NCBI RefSeq assembly: GCF_040183065.1
Contig: NW_027185566.1
Coordinates: 744,001 to 808,000, forward strand
Direction of reading: 5' to 3'
Length of the DNA: 64,000 nt
DNA from: Periplaneta americana
Lineage: Eukaryota > Arthropoda > Insecta > Blattodea > Blattidae
The translations under genes and the position numbers were made by a program. How positions within the stretch are numbered: position 1 is the stretch's first letter; each line of letters opens with the position of its first letter. This document shows, in pieces, positions 14,878 through 24,013 of this stretch. The notes under the pieces are model-generated. The model worked only from the letters and a program-made list of their open reading frames with translations, did no database searches and was not told the origin of the DNA.

Positions 14878-15598
14878 TCTTCTTAACCCAAGCAAGATAT
14901 TCTTGATTTTTACCCGCATGTTGTTCAGGAGAGGGTGTTGTTTTGGTGATACTAAACCCAGAATCAGCCGCGTAACCAACTACTCTATCTATAGCCAGTT
15001 GAATATCCTGGAGACTACGCACATACCCCTGAAACTTTTTTATTTCTTTCCCTATTTCAAATTGGGGCTTAATTAAGATAATACCTTCTGGGATATTGAG
15101 TTTTTGGAGAACAGGAAAAATTAAACTTAAAGAAATAAACGAAACATCTACAGTAAAAAAAGTAGGTTGTCCCTGTGTAAAATAAGAAGGTTCTAGGTAT
15201 CGAGCATTGGTTTTTTCATAGGAGATAACTTGTGGATTTGTTCTCAAGGTATAGTCCAACTGGTTTTCACCCACATCTACGGCATAGACATAACGAGCTC
15301 CTTGTTGTAAAGCAACTTGTGTAAAACCTCCCGTAGAAGCCCCTATATCCAACACAATTTGGTCTTGTAAGTTCGGAGAAAATATTTCTACCGCTCGTAA
15401 GAGTTTATAAGCTCCAAAACCCACATAAAGATCCTGTTTTTTAATGTAAATCTTAGGTATATCCTGCTCTTTAATGTTTAACCCAGGTTTGGTTAACACT
15501 CGTGTTTCCAGCATAACATCACCTCTCATAATAAGAGACTGTGCTTTTTGACGGGAGGCAACACCTAAGTGTTCTACTAGACAAATATCTAATCGCAT
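14861..15598 (-). CDS. tlyA: TlyA-type rRNA 2'-O-methyltransferase
   Basis: The 245-residue protein has an N-terminal S4 RNA-binding domain (MRLDICLVEHLGVASRQKAQSLI) and an FtsJ/RrmJ-type Rossmann methyltransferase. The SAM-binding loop is LDIGASTGGFTQVALQQGA, followed by VYAVDVGENQLDY and FTVDVSFISL. TlyA proteins methylate ribose in 16S and 23S rRNA. The family was historically labelled hemolysin, which is not supported by this domain content. It is transcribed toward the peroxiredoxin genes. Confidence 0.92.
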   Translation of the reverse strand: MRLDICLVEHLGVASRQKAQSLIMRGDVMLETRVLTKPGLNIKEQDIPKIYIKKQDLYVGFGAYKLLRAVEIFSPNLQDQIVLDIGASTGGFTQVALQQGARYVYAVDVGENQLDYTLRTNPQVISYEKTNARYLEPSYFTQGQPTFFTVDVSFISLSLIFPVLQKLNIPEGIILIKPQFEIGKEIKKFQGYVRSLQDIQLAIDRVVGYAADSGFSITKTTPSPEQHAGKNQEYLAWVKKTATPA

Positions 15599-15608
15599 AA
15601 GGAAACTC

Positions 15609-15637
15609 TTGATTTTATGGAGAATTTTTACTATCTT
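15609..15637 (+). promoter_or_regulatory. Promoter for yajQ
   Basis: TTGATT at 15609-15614 and TATCTT at 15632-15637 are 17 bases apart, upstream of the AGGAG ribosome site of the gene at 15696. Confidence 0.5.
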
Positions 15638-15695
15638 TGGTATGTAAAGATACCCTTAAATGTGGGAAACTCAAAATATATTTCAGGAGCTTTTT

Positions 15696-16196
15696 ATGGC
15701 AGATAATAAATCATTCGATATTATGGCAAATATAGACCTAGTAGAGGTCAAAAATGCTGTGGAACAAGCTAACAAAGAAATTGAAAAACGCTACGATTTC
15801 AAAGGGTCTATTTCTAAAATAGAATTACAACAAAAAGAAAATCAACTCGTTATCCAGACTGAAGACGATTACAAACTTAGTGCTATTCAAGATATTCTCA
15901 ACGCTAAACTCATCGCCCGTAAACTACCCGTCAAAGCTTTCGAATATCAAAATTCTGAAAATGCCTCTGGTGGTACTATTCGTGTCCTTGTTAAAATCCA
16001 GCAAGGAATCCCGCAAGATAAAGCTAAGGTAATTGTCAAGTTTATTAAAGATTTAAATTTGAAAAAAATTCAAGCCTCCATTAATCAAGATATTGTCCGT
16101 GTCAATGCACCAAAAATAGACGATCTACAAAGTATTATGGAAGAATTAAAAAAACAAGACTTTGGGATTTACATTGAATTTGGAAATTACAGATAA
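15696..16196 (+). CDS. yajQ: YajQ-family nucleotide-binding protein
   Basis: The 166-residue protein matches the YajQ/UPF0234 family from FDIMANIDLVEVKNAVEQ through the signature KEIEKRYDFKGS to the closing DFGIYIEFGNYR. Family members bind nucleotides, and one Xanthomonas member binds cyclic di-GMP; function here is unknown. ATG 15696 is preceded by AGGAG six bases upstream, which rules out the longer frame from 15660. Confidence 0.93.
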   Translation: MADNKSFDIMANIDLVEVKNAVEQANKEIEKRYDFKGSISKIELQQKENQLVIQTEDDYKLSAIQDILNAKLIARKLPVKAFEYQNSENASGGTIRVLVKIQQGIPQDKAKVIVKFIKDLNLKKIQASINQDIVRVNAPKIDDLQSIMEELKKQDFGIYIEFGNYR

Positions 16197-16250
16197 ATCC
16201 TATGCCGTTCTATTGCAATAGGCTACCATCTAAAATATGAACCATCAGAA

Positions 16251-16694
16251 TTATCCAGAGATGTTAAATCCACCACCCTCTGGTAAAGAAGGTTTCTGAG
16301 GATTAATGGAATGAGTCTGCTTTTTGAGAGCCTCTTTCCAGCTGTCCCTGAGTTCCTGCATATGTCCAAGAACTTCATTCAGAGGGGGAATTTCCTTGTT
16401 AAGATTCCCTTGCATAATTTTTTGTAGAAAGTAAGCGTAAAGAGATTGAAGGTTAGAGGCAATTTCGCCACCTTTCTCCAAATCTAGAGTAGACATTAAC
16501 TCCCCAATAATTTCTTGAGCTTTTAAAAGTTGTGTATTCACTTTATCATAAGATTTTTCTGGCTTTTCTTCCTGTAAGTGTCCAATGGCCGTTTCTAACG
16601 AAAGAATAGCGGCATCGTAAAGCATCAACAATAGCTTCTCAGGGGATGCTGTTAAAATCTGTGTTTCTTTATATTGAGACTGCGGTTCACTCAT
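16251..16694 (-). CDS. fliS: Flagellar export chaperone FliS
   Basis: FliS binds flagellin in the cytoplasm and hands it to the flagellar export gate. The 147-residue helical protein has the family's start (YKETQILTASPEKLLLMLYDAAI) and helices with QEIIGELMSTLDLEKGGEIASNLQSLYAYFLQ. A poorly conserved Gly/Pro tail follows residue 130. TGAGGAA placed six bases upstream favours ATG 16694 over 16700. No flagellin gene lies nearby; the next genes upstream are a TPR lipoprotein, metG and ileS, probably one transcript. Confidence 0.9.
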   Translation of the reverse strand: MSEPQSQYKETQILTASPEKLLLMLYDAAILSLETAIGHLQEEKPEKSYDKVNTQLLKAQEIIGELMSTLDLEKGGEIASNLQSLYAYFLQKIMQGNLNKEIPPLNEVLGHMQELRDSWKEALKKQTHSINPQKPSLPEGGGFNISG

Positions 16695-16717
16695 AACCAT
16701 TTCCTCACATTCTTAGT

Positions 16718-18166
16718 CTAAGACTTATCGGTCAATTTTTTAATGGATAAACGGGCAATTGGGTTTTTTTTGTCTATACTCAGTGCCTTTTTGTAATATT
16801 GTAAAGCTAAATCCTTCTCCCCTTTTTCTTGGTACAACAGCCCAATATATAAAGGTAGTTGGATATTTTTGAAATCTGGATAATGGGCTTGAACCCCCAA
16901 TAATGTCTCTAGGGCTAGATCTTTTTGATCTTGATAATAGTACAAAATTCCATATTCTAGCCCTGAGAGATCTGTTTGATTTTTTTCTTGATAAAAATTT
17001 GCCAACTTATAACGAACCGCTGTATCGGTAGGATCTATAAAAAGCGCCTGTAAAAAAATAGACTCCAAAATTGGATTAGATTTATTGTTGGATTCTACAA
17101 CATCAGCATAAGTAGAAACTACCAAAAAATCGTTAGGGTACTGTTTGGCTAGGTTTTTAAAATAAGTTTCTCCAACCTGTCTACCTTGTTGAGGAATTAC
17201 ATGGAGAATTCCATAATAGATTTTAAAATCCGACTGTTTGGATAATTTTGGGTTTGTTTTAACTGCTCTCGTATAGGTTTCCAAAGCCTTATCCGTATGT
17301 TGTTGTCTTACAAAAGAACTTATGAGTATAGATGCTAAATCACCATCCTGATAGACCAAATCCACATTTTCCAGTAAGTTTATGGTCGACTTATAATCTT
17401 TTCTCAAGAGTAAAGCACGGCTGTTATAGTAGTAGTAATTTCTCATATCATGTTGATTTTTGGCAATTTCGGCTAAATATTCGTAAGCTCTAGGCTCTTT
17501 GGGATCGAGCTTCAAGAGTGTTTGCATTATTTTTTTAGAATTACGATAGTCTTTTTTTTGATAATAAGCCGCTCCTAGTAAAAATAAATCTTTACTTGCC
17601 ATATGCGGATTATTTTTTACCACCTGATTGTAGTAGAATATGGCTTTATCCCAATTTGCCATTTGTGCGTAGGTATCGGCAATACTACTATAAATTTCAT
17701 CTGTTGGAGTTAATTGATAAGCTTTTTCATAAAGTTTAATGGCCGAGCTATATTCCTTTTGAATATTTTTAATTTCTGCTAAGTAGAAAAAAGCTCTCCC
17801 TTTTAAGCTAGTATCTTCGCCACGTATTAATGATTCCAAAATATTTTGAGCTGGAGAATATTTTCCTTTTAAAAGATGAGCCAACCCCTCTAATAATTTT
17901 AGATCACCAGTATGAGAAGAATCTTTTGTGAAAAGCTTCCGATGCTCTTGGATATATTGACTAAAGGCAGAGGCATCTTTAGATTGGTAATATCCTAATG
18001 CATTATTATAAAAATCTTCAAAAGATAAATCTTTATCTTTTGCGGCACTATCCCCGCTACCAAAAATAATATCGGGAGCATTAGGTATATCTTCCTGTTT
18101 TTGCTTAGTTTGAGAACAAGAGACACAAAACAACAATACCAGCAATACACTATTTAATAATCGCAC
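16718..18166 (-). CDS. TPR-repeat lipoprotein
   Basis: The 482-residue product has a lipoprotein signal (LLVLLFCVSC with Cys17 as lipidation site). After a short linker come many tetratricopeptide repeats. Recognisable units are YSSAIKLYEKAYQLTPTDEIYSSIADTY, WDKAIFYYNQVVKNNPH and DLALQYYKKALSIDKKNPIARL. TPR lipoproteins usually act as scaffolds at the inner or outer membrane. The gene overlaps the end of metG by 17 bases. The specific role is not known. Confidence 0.85.
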   Translation of the reverse strand: MRLLNSVLLVLLFCVSCSQTKQKQEDIPNAPDIIFGSGDSAAKDKDLSFEDFYNNALGYYQSKDASAFSQYIQEHRKLFTKDSSHTGDLKLLEGLAHLLKGKYSPAQNILESLIRGEDTSLKGRAFFYLAEIKNIQKEYSSAIKLYEKAYQLTPTDEIYSSIADTYAQMANWDKAIFYYNQVVKNNPHMASKDLFLLGAAYYQKKDYRNSKKIMQTLLKLDPKEPRAYEYLAEIAKNQHDMRNYYYYNSRALLLRKDYKSTINLLENVDLVYQDGDLASILISSFVRQQHTDKALETYTRAVKTNPKLSKQSDFKIYYGILHVIPQQGRQVGETYFKNLAKQYPNDFLVVSTYADVVESNNKSNPILESIFLQALFIDPTDTAVRYKLANFYQEKNQTDLSGLEYGILYYYQDQKDLALETLLGVQAHYPDFKNIQLPLYIGLLYQEKGEKDLALQYYKKALSIDKKNPIARLSIKKLTDKS

Positions 18167-20225
18167 CTAAACCCACCTGTGGACTGACTTCTACTACTTG
18201 TATTATTCCATTCGAATTTTCAGCACTCAAAATCATCCCATTCGACTCAAACCCCATCATTTCTCTAGGAGGGAAATTAGCCACAAAAGCCACATATTTT
18301 CCAACTAAAACCTGTGGATCTGGATAAGCCGCAGCAATACCACTTAAAATCTGTCTTTCGCCGTGAGCCGTATCCAATAAAAACCGTAAAAGCTTTTTGC
18401 TTTTGGGTACATTTTCTACGAACTTAATCTTTGCTGTTTGTATGGACAACTTAGAAAAATCCTCAATAGTCACCAAGGGTTTTTCAGAAATAATACTTTT
18501 TTCTCCACCAATATTTTTTTCATCATTCATAAGTTTCTCCATTCTTTTATTTAAAATTTCCTTTTGCTCTACAAGAATTTTATCCTCTATCCTTTTAAAA
18601 AAAGGATCCCGTTTCACCACTTTCCGTCCTTGTGGGTCTACAATATTATAAGTTTGTAAATTCGCTCCATTGGAGATAAAAGGGGATCCTAAACTTTCTA
18701 AAAGTTTTTTGGCACTTTCAGGAATAATAGGAATCCACAGGATATACAGAACTTCCAAAAGTCTGGCAAGAACATTACAAATGGTCCCTACCTGTTCTGG
18801 ATTTTCTTTAATCCACTTCCAAGGCTCAAATTCTTGAAAATAAGCATTTCCCATTCTCCCTAGATCTAAAAGTGCCTTATACACATCTTTCACCTGAAAT
18901 TGAGAATAAAGCTTCTTTACATATTCTAAAGTTTCTTGGGTAAAATCCAATATTTTTTGATCTTCCGATTGAAGATGAGTTACGGATGGGATGATACCTC
19001 CAAACCTATCCGCAACAAAACTCACCAGTCTTTGGTATAAATTCCCTAATGTATTCACCAAGTCGGTATTGATGGTATGTCCAAAATGGCTCCAAGAAAA
19101 GTCCGCATCTCTATTTTCTGGGGCAATACAAGCTAGATAAAACCTCAAATAGTCCGCTCCAAAAACGTTGACAACTTCTTCTATCCAAACTGCATTTCCT
19201 CGTGAAGAAGAAATTTTTTCCCCTTCTATAGTCAGGTGTTCATTGGCTGGAATATAACTCGGCAGAACAAATTTTTCCTTTTGTCCCATCAGCATTCCAG
19301 GCCAAACAATAGCATGAAAAGGGATATTGTCTTTCCCCAGAAAATGGATGAGCTCTGAGTTTTCGGATAACCAATATTTTTTCCAAAGTTCTGGATCTTG
19401 TTTTACCGTTTTGGCCCACTCTTGAGTCATAGAAAGATACCCAACAGGAGCATCGAACCATACATACAGTACCTTTCCTTGAGCTGTTGGATCAGCCAAG
19501 GGAAGTGGGACACCCCAAGAAAGATCCCGAGTAATAGCTCTGGGTTTGAGCCCTTCCTTAAACCAACCTTTGACAAAAGCGACTACATTTTCTTTCCAGT
19601 CCGTTTTAGAGTCTATCCATTTTTCCAGTTGTGGCTGGAGTTTATCCAAACTAAGATACCAATGTTTGGTGAGTTTTTTACTCAAATCCACAGGACAAGA
19701 AGGCGATGACGGATTTTTAAGTTTATCTGCCTCCAACCATTTTCCACATTGACTACATTCATCTCCTCTAGCCTTAGGGTTACCGCAGTAAGGGCATTCT
19801 CCTTCTATATACCTGTCTGGCAAAAACTGCTGAGTGGCATCGCAGAAAAAATGTTCTTCTTCATGAGTTTCAATAAACCCATTCTCCAATAGGTGGGTAA
19901 AAAATTCTTGAGTTACTTTATAGTGAGAAGGATGGCTCGTCCTTCCAAAATAATCTAGTTCTATTCCTGCAGAAAGCAAAGAGTACCGAATTTTTTCAAA
20001 AAATTCATCTACAATAACCTGCGGAGAAACATGCTTTTTTTCTGCTTGAAAAGTAATAGGAGTTCCATGCTCATCCGTTCCACAAATATAGATAACATCT
20101 CCTCCCATCAGTTTTAAAAAACGTACATAAATATCTGCAGGTAAGTAAGCTCCAGCCAAATGCCCTATATGAACAGGTCCGTTGGCATAAGGCAAAGCAC
20201 TGGTAACAATAGTAGCTTTTTTCAT
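18150..20225 (-). CDS. metG: Methionyl-tRNA synthetase
   Basis: The 691-residue class I enzyme charges both tRNA-Met species. It has HIGH at residues 19-22, a zinc knuckle (CPYCGNPKARGDECSQCG) and KISSS at 337-341. A C-terminal tRNA-binding OB-fold domain (about residues 590-691) includes LRFLLDTAHGERQILSGIA and NFPPREMMGFESNGMILSA. This is the long form of MetG. The ATG at 20225 overlaps the ileS stop (ATGA) and is preceded by GGAGG inside ileS, so translation is coupled. Confidence 0.96.
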   Translation of the reverse strand: MKKATIVTSALPYANGPVHIGHLAGAYLPADIYVRFLKLMGGDVIYICGTDEHGTPITFQAEKKHVSPQVIVDEFFEKIRYSLLSAGIELDYFGRTSHPSHYKVTQEFFTHLLENGFIETHEEEHFFCDATQQFLPDRYIEGECPYCGNPKARGDECSQCGKWLEADKLKNPSSPSCPVDLSKKLTKHWYLSLDKLQPQLEKWIDSKTDWKENVVAFVKGWFKEGLKPRAITRDLSWGVPLPLADPTAQGKVLYVWFDAPVGYLSMTQEWAKTVKQDPELWKKYWLSENSELIHFLGKDNIPFHAIVWPGMLMGQKEKFVLPSYIPANEHLTIEGEKISSSRGNAVWIEEVVNVFGADYLRFYLACIAPENRDADFSWSHFGHTINTDLVNTLGNLYQRLVSFVADRFGGIIPSVTHLQSEDQKILDFTQETLEYVKKLYSQFQVKDVYKALLDLGRMGNAYFQEFEPWKWIKENPEQVGTICNVLARLLEVLYILWIPIIPESAKKLLESLGSPFISNGANLQTYNIVDPQGRKVVKRDPFFKRIEDKILVEQKEILNKRMEKLMNDEKNIGGEKSIISEKPLVTIEDFSKLSIQTAKIKFVENVPKSKKLLRFLLDTAHGERQILSGIAAAYPDPQVLVGKYVAFVANFPPREMMGFESNGMILSAENSNGIIQVVEVSPQVGLGAIIK

Positions 20226-22954
20226 CTCAAAACCTCCAGACAACGCCCACAAAGCTCTTCAGGCTGCAGACTAACGTAGCGATAACAACGAGGACACTTA
20301 TACTTTTGAACTTTTGTAGCGATAATTTCTAGGTCCGTATCTGATTTTACAACTTCCACTTCCGAAACAATAAAGTAAAAGTCTAAATTTTGACAGGATA
20401 AAATTTCCTCGTCCGAAGTTTTGAGTAATACTTTAGCTTCCAGATTAGAACCTATCACTTTTTGTTGTCTGAGAAATTCTAGTTCTTTTAAAACTTTAAG
20501 ACGAATAGACAAAACTTTATCCACATTTTGGGCATTTTTCATATATAAATTCATAAAATTGAGTTCTACTATTTTGGAAAGAAAAATAGACTTCTCCTTG
20601 AAACCAATAGTCAAAGGTAAGTTTTGATAGACCTCTTCAGCCGTAAAACTCAAAATAGGACAAAGCAGATCCGCCAAAACCTGTGTAATATATACCATAC
20701 TGTACTGAGCCGATTTCCTGACAATATCGTCAGGAGCTAAGGTATAAAGAGGATCTTTTAACACATCTAAGTAAAAAGAAGACAGATCCTCGTTCATAAA
20801 TACAAAAATTTCCCTAAAAACTGTATCAAAACTGTACTCATCATAAGCTTGATAAACTTTTTTTTGCAATGCTTCCAACTTGTACAGTACCCAGCAATCT
20901 ATTTCTTGTAGTTGAGCTAGATCCATCGCTAAAAAATCTTGATGCGTATAGTCAAATAAATTACTCAGCAAAAACCGAAATGTATTACGAATTTTTCTAT
21001 AAGCATCCGACATCTGATCTAAAATATTTTTTCCTATGCGTGTATCCTCAGTATAAGTTTGGCTCACAACCCAAAGTCTTAAAATATCCGCACCATAATC
21101 TTGGGCAATATCCAGTGGAGAAAGAACATTTCCAACACTCTTACTCATCGCTTTTCCTTGCTCATCTAATACCATCCCATGTGTTAGAATAGCTTTATAA
21201 GGAGCCCTTTCTTTTTCCATCAGAGCCGTAATAAGAGAAACTTGATACCAAGCTCTAAATTGATCATTTCCTTCTAAGTATAACTGAATATCCGTTTGCT
21301 TAGTAAGATGAAGTTTTTCTTCCAAAAGATTTTTCCAACTCACTCCAGAATCAAACCAAACATCCAAAATGTCCTGTCCCCGAGTATAGTTGCCAGTTTG
21401 TCCACAAACACTGCAAACTCGGTCATTCATCTCGGGACAAATATCCAAAAGACTAGTATGAGGGTCAAACCAAAAATTAGCCCCCTGTTTTTCCACCTTA
21501 TGTTGTACTCTATCCAAAACCGAATCTTCCAAAAATTCCTCTCCACAAGCACATCGAATGCTAGGAATAGGGACTCCCCAAACTCTTTGACGAGAAATAC
21601 ACCAGTCTGGTCGTCCAGTAATAATACGGATCATTCTTTCTTTTCTATCAATAGGTACAAACTGCACGGAGTGTTCAATCTGCTGGAGCATCTGTGGAAC
21701 TAATTGAGATACTCTGATAAACCATTGGAATGTTGTTCGTATAATAATAGGGTTTTTACACCGCCAACAATGAGGGTAGGAATGTTGGAAGTTTTCTACA
21801 AAAAAAAGATGACCCATGTCTCGTAATTTTTCGACAATTTTGGGGTTGGCTTTCCAAATAGAATCTCCTAAAATAAAATCTATCTGTGGTGCTAGAGGTG
21901 TTGGAATAAATTTTCCATAGTCATTAATAGCCATAATAACAGGAAGCCCATTTTGGATATAACCTGCCAAAAAATCTTCTTCCCCATGGCTAGGAGCCGT
22001 ATGTACAATTCCTGTTCCTGCTTCTAAAGTAACATGATCGGCAAAAATTACCTGAGATTCTCTATCTAAAAAAGGATGTTTTCCAGTCAACTTTTCTATT
22101 TCTTGCCAAGAAAGGCTATCTTTGTACTGGAGCAGCCTCCCAGTTTTCTCGCTCACAACACTTGCTAAATCTTTGGCTAGAATGTAATCTTTACCATCAT
22201 CTGCGGTAAAAATAGCATATTCTATCTGCTTATGAAAAGCCAAACCCACATTGGCAATGAGTGTCCAAGGAGTGGTTGTCCAAACCAAAAAAAAGAGGTC
22301 AGACTGACCTTGAACAGGAAAACTCAAGTATAAAGAGGGGGATTCTTGCAACGCATATTCAATTTCAGCATCTGCTAATGCTGTGGCACAATGTATACAC
22401 CAATGAACAGGACGATTTTCACGATAAACTAGTTTTTTTTGTACCGCTGTTCTCAACACACTTAAAATTTGGCTTTCATAAATATAATCCGATGTAGCAT
22501 AACGATTTTCGTAATCGGCAAAAATCATCAGTCTTTCAAATTCTTCTTTTTGAATCCGAATAAAATTCTCTGCATGAACCTTACAAGCATCCCGAAGTTC
22601 ATTTTTAGAATAAGGAGATTTGAGTTTTTTTTGAGCTTGAATTTCAATAGGAAGCCCATGACAGTCCCAACCAGGAATATACGGGCTGGCAAACCCCTGT
22701 TTCGATTTATATTTGACAATTATATCTTTCAGAATTTTATTGAGCGAATGTCCTACATGAAGGTGTCCATTGGCGTAAGGAGGTCCGTCGTGCAAAATAA
22801 AGTAGGGATTATTTGCATTTTTTTCTTGCATTTTTTTGTAGAGATGTTTCTCTTTCCAATATTTGATCTGCTCCACCTCTCTCGTGGAAAGAGAAGCTTT
22901 CATAGGGAAATCTGTTTTTGGAAGATTGAGGGTCTCCTTGTAAGATGGTTTCAT
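20222..22954 (-). CDS. ileS: Isoleucyl-tRNA synthetase
   Basis: The 910-residue class I synthetase has HVGH at 66-69, the CP1 editing domain (VWTTTPWTLIANVGLAF, GTGIVHTAPSHGEEDF), AMSKS at 602-606 and a C-terminal zinc ribbon (CPRCYRYVSLQPEELCGRC). This is the eubacterial short form. The upstream gap is only about 70 bases and I see no T-box leader in it. It heads the ileS-metG-TPR-fliS run. Confidence 0.97.
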   Translation of the reverse strand: MKPSYKETLNLPKTDFPMKASLSTREVEQIKYWKEKHLYKKMQEKNANNPYFILHDGPPYANGHLHVGHSLNKILKDIIVKYKSKQGFASPYIPGWDCHGLPIEIQAQKKLKSPYSKNELRDACKVHAENFIRIQKEEFERLMIFADYENRYATSDYIYESQILSVLRTAVQKKLVYRENRPVHWCIHCATALADAEIEYALQESPSLYLSFPVQGQSDLFFLVWTTTPWTLIANVGLAFHKQIEYAIFTADDGKDYILAKDLASVVSEKTGRLLQYKDSLSWQEIEKLTGKHPFLDRESQVIFADHVTLEAGTGIVHTAPSHGEEDFLAGYIQNGLPVIMAINDYGKFIPTPLAPQIDFILGDSIWKANPKIVEKLRDMGHLFFVENFQHSYPHCWRCKNPIIIRTTFQWFIRVSQLVPQMLQQIEHSVQFVPIDRKERMIRIITGRPDWCISRQRVWGVPIPSIRCACGEEFLEDSVLDRVQHKVEKQGANFWFDPHTSLLDICPEMNDRVCSVCGQTGNYTRGQDILDVWFDSGVSWKNLLEEKLHLTKQTDIQLYLEGNDQFRAWYQVSLITALMEKERAPYKAILTHGMVLDEQGKAMSKSVGNVLSPLDIAQDYGADILRLWVVSQTYTEDTRIGKNILDQMSDAYRKIRNTFRFLLSNLFDYTHQDFLAMDLAQLQEIDCWVLYKLEALQKKVYQAYDEYSFDTVFREIFVFMNEDLSSFYLDVLKDPLYTLAPDDIVRKSAQYSMVYITQVLADLLCPILSFTAEEVYQNLPLTIGFKEKSIFLSKIVELNFMNLYMKNAQNVDKVLSIRLKVLKELEFLRQQKVIGSNLEAKVLLKTSDEEILSCQNLDFYFIVSEVEVVKSDTDLEIIATKVQKYKCPRCYRYVSLQPEELCGRCLEVLR

Positions 22955-23024
22955 AAATGCACTCTTTTAAGTAAAATACTCCCTAAAATATACCCCCAAT
23001 AACTCAAAAATAAAAACGCATCTT

Positions 23025-23759
23025 TCAGTTTTCGTTCGGAGTTTCTACAGTCAGTTTAACACCATATTTACTGAATACTTCTTTATTTTTGAGCTTGCCA
23101 AAACTATAGGAATAATAGCTAGTGTAAACTTTTTGATTATAAGTATCAAACTGTTCCTCTCTCACCAGATTGCCTCCGTTGTAGTACTCGTTTTTAAAAA
23201 TTAATGTGGTAGATAAATTATGGTGCTCTACTTGAGAAATATTAAGGTCTAAACCTCCGCCACTAAAAGTAAACCATCGTCTCTCTCTAGGGATAAACCC
23301 TATAGGTACTGTGGAAGAATATTGATATAAAAAGGCATTTCTTAAATTACCATCTCTACCCATAATAGATTTATTATCCCATTTATACCTAATTTGACCT
23401 ACAATAAGCCCCATAAAATTATAGAGAGTCATTTGAGTAATCCGTTTTTTGGGTTTCCCTTTCCCTTTAATATACTCTATTTTAGCTTTAGAAAAGTAGA
23501 GATGATAAGTTGGATCCAACATATATTGTGCGGGTTTATTCCAACGGTCAAAATATTCTATCGAAGTCAAAAATCCATCCTCTTTAGTGACTGAAAAATA
23601 AGGCTCTTTACCCCGAACAACTTCGGATACAGGATCTTTTTCTTCCAGTGTCCAATCCACAAAAACTTTGATATTTTTATACAGTTTTACTTCTTGTTGA
23701 GCCCATAAATCAGAAATAAAAATTGAAGATAATAAAAAAACGATTAAGCTAGTTTTCAT
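23025..23759 (-). CDS. Secreted protein of unknown function
   Basis: The 244-residue product has a signal peptide (MKTSLIVFLLSSIFISDLWAQ) and a mature part rich in aromatic beta-strand patterns (EYFDRWNKPAQYMLD, VREEQFDTYNQKVYTSYYSYSF). The repeated strand-like YxxxG/NK units look like a small beta-sheet repeat, but I cannot name a family. ATG 23759 is preceded by GAGG at a good distance and is preferred over a longer start at 23807. It lies between ileS and the divergent tRNA-Ala/mfd locus. Confidence 0.65.
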   Translation of the reverse strand: MKTSLIVFLLSSIFISDLWAQQEVKLYKNIKVFVDWTLEEKDPVSEVVRGKEPYFSVTKEDGFLTSIEYFDRWNKPAQYMLDPTYHLYFSKAKIEYIKGKGKPKKRITQMTLYNFMGLIVGQIRYKWDNKSIMGRDGNLRNAFLYQYSSTVPIGFIPRERRWFTFSGGGLDLNISQVEHHNLSTTLIFKNEYYNGGNLVREEQFDTYNQKVYTSYYSYSFGKLKNKEVFSKYGVKLTVETPNEN

Positions 23760-23866
23760 TTTTGAAACCTCAGTGTAAAATATATGGATATTGTGGTGAA
23801 AAAGCACTTTTTTTGCATTTTATTGGGTGAAAAAATCACATAATACACCCAAAATATATAAAAAAG

Positions 23867-23895
23867 TTGACTTTATGTTAAAAAAAAGTTAGATT
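23867..23895 (+). promoter_or_regulatory. Promoter for tRNA-Ala and mfd
   Basis: TTGACT at 23867-23872 and TAGATT at 23890-23895 are 17 bases apart, 25 bases before the tRNA 5' end. Confidence 0.65.
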
Positions 23896-23920
23896 TAAAC
23901 ATGTACATTATGTCATTTTG

Positions 23921-23993
23921 GGGGGCATAGCTCATCTGGTAGAGCATCTGCTTTGCACGCAGAAGGTGAGGGGTTCGAGTCCCCTTGCCTCCA
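23921..23993 (+). tRNA. tRNA-Ala (anticodon TGC)
   Basis: The 73-base gene folds as a full cloverleaf: acceptor GGGGGCA/TGCCTCC, anticodon stem TCTGC/GCAGA with loop TTTGCAC, and T arm GAGGGGTTCGAGTCCCC. The acceptor has the G3-U70 wobble pair that identifies tRNA-Ala. CCA is not encoded. Confidence 0.97.
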
Positions 23994-24013
23994 TTTTTCT
24001 CTTGGAGATTGAC

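Noticed and set aside
14861-15598. Hemolysin annotation for TlyA
   Set aside because: The S4 plus FtsJ-type domains identify an rRNA methyltransferase.
23918-24013. mfd reading frame extended upstream through tRNA-Ala
   Set aside because: The first 25 or so codons are the tRNA gene itself read as protein; TTG 24014 with GGAG six bases upstream is a better start.
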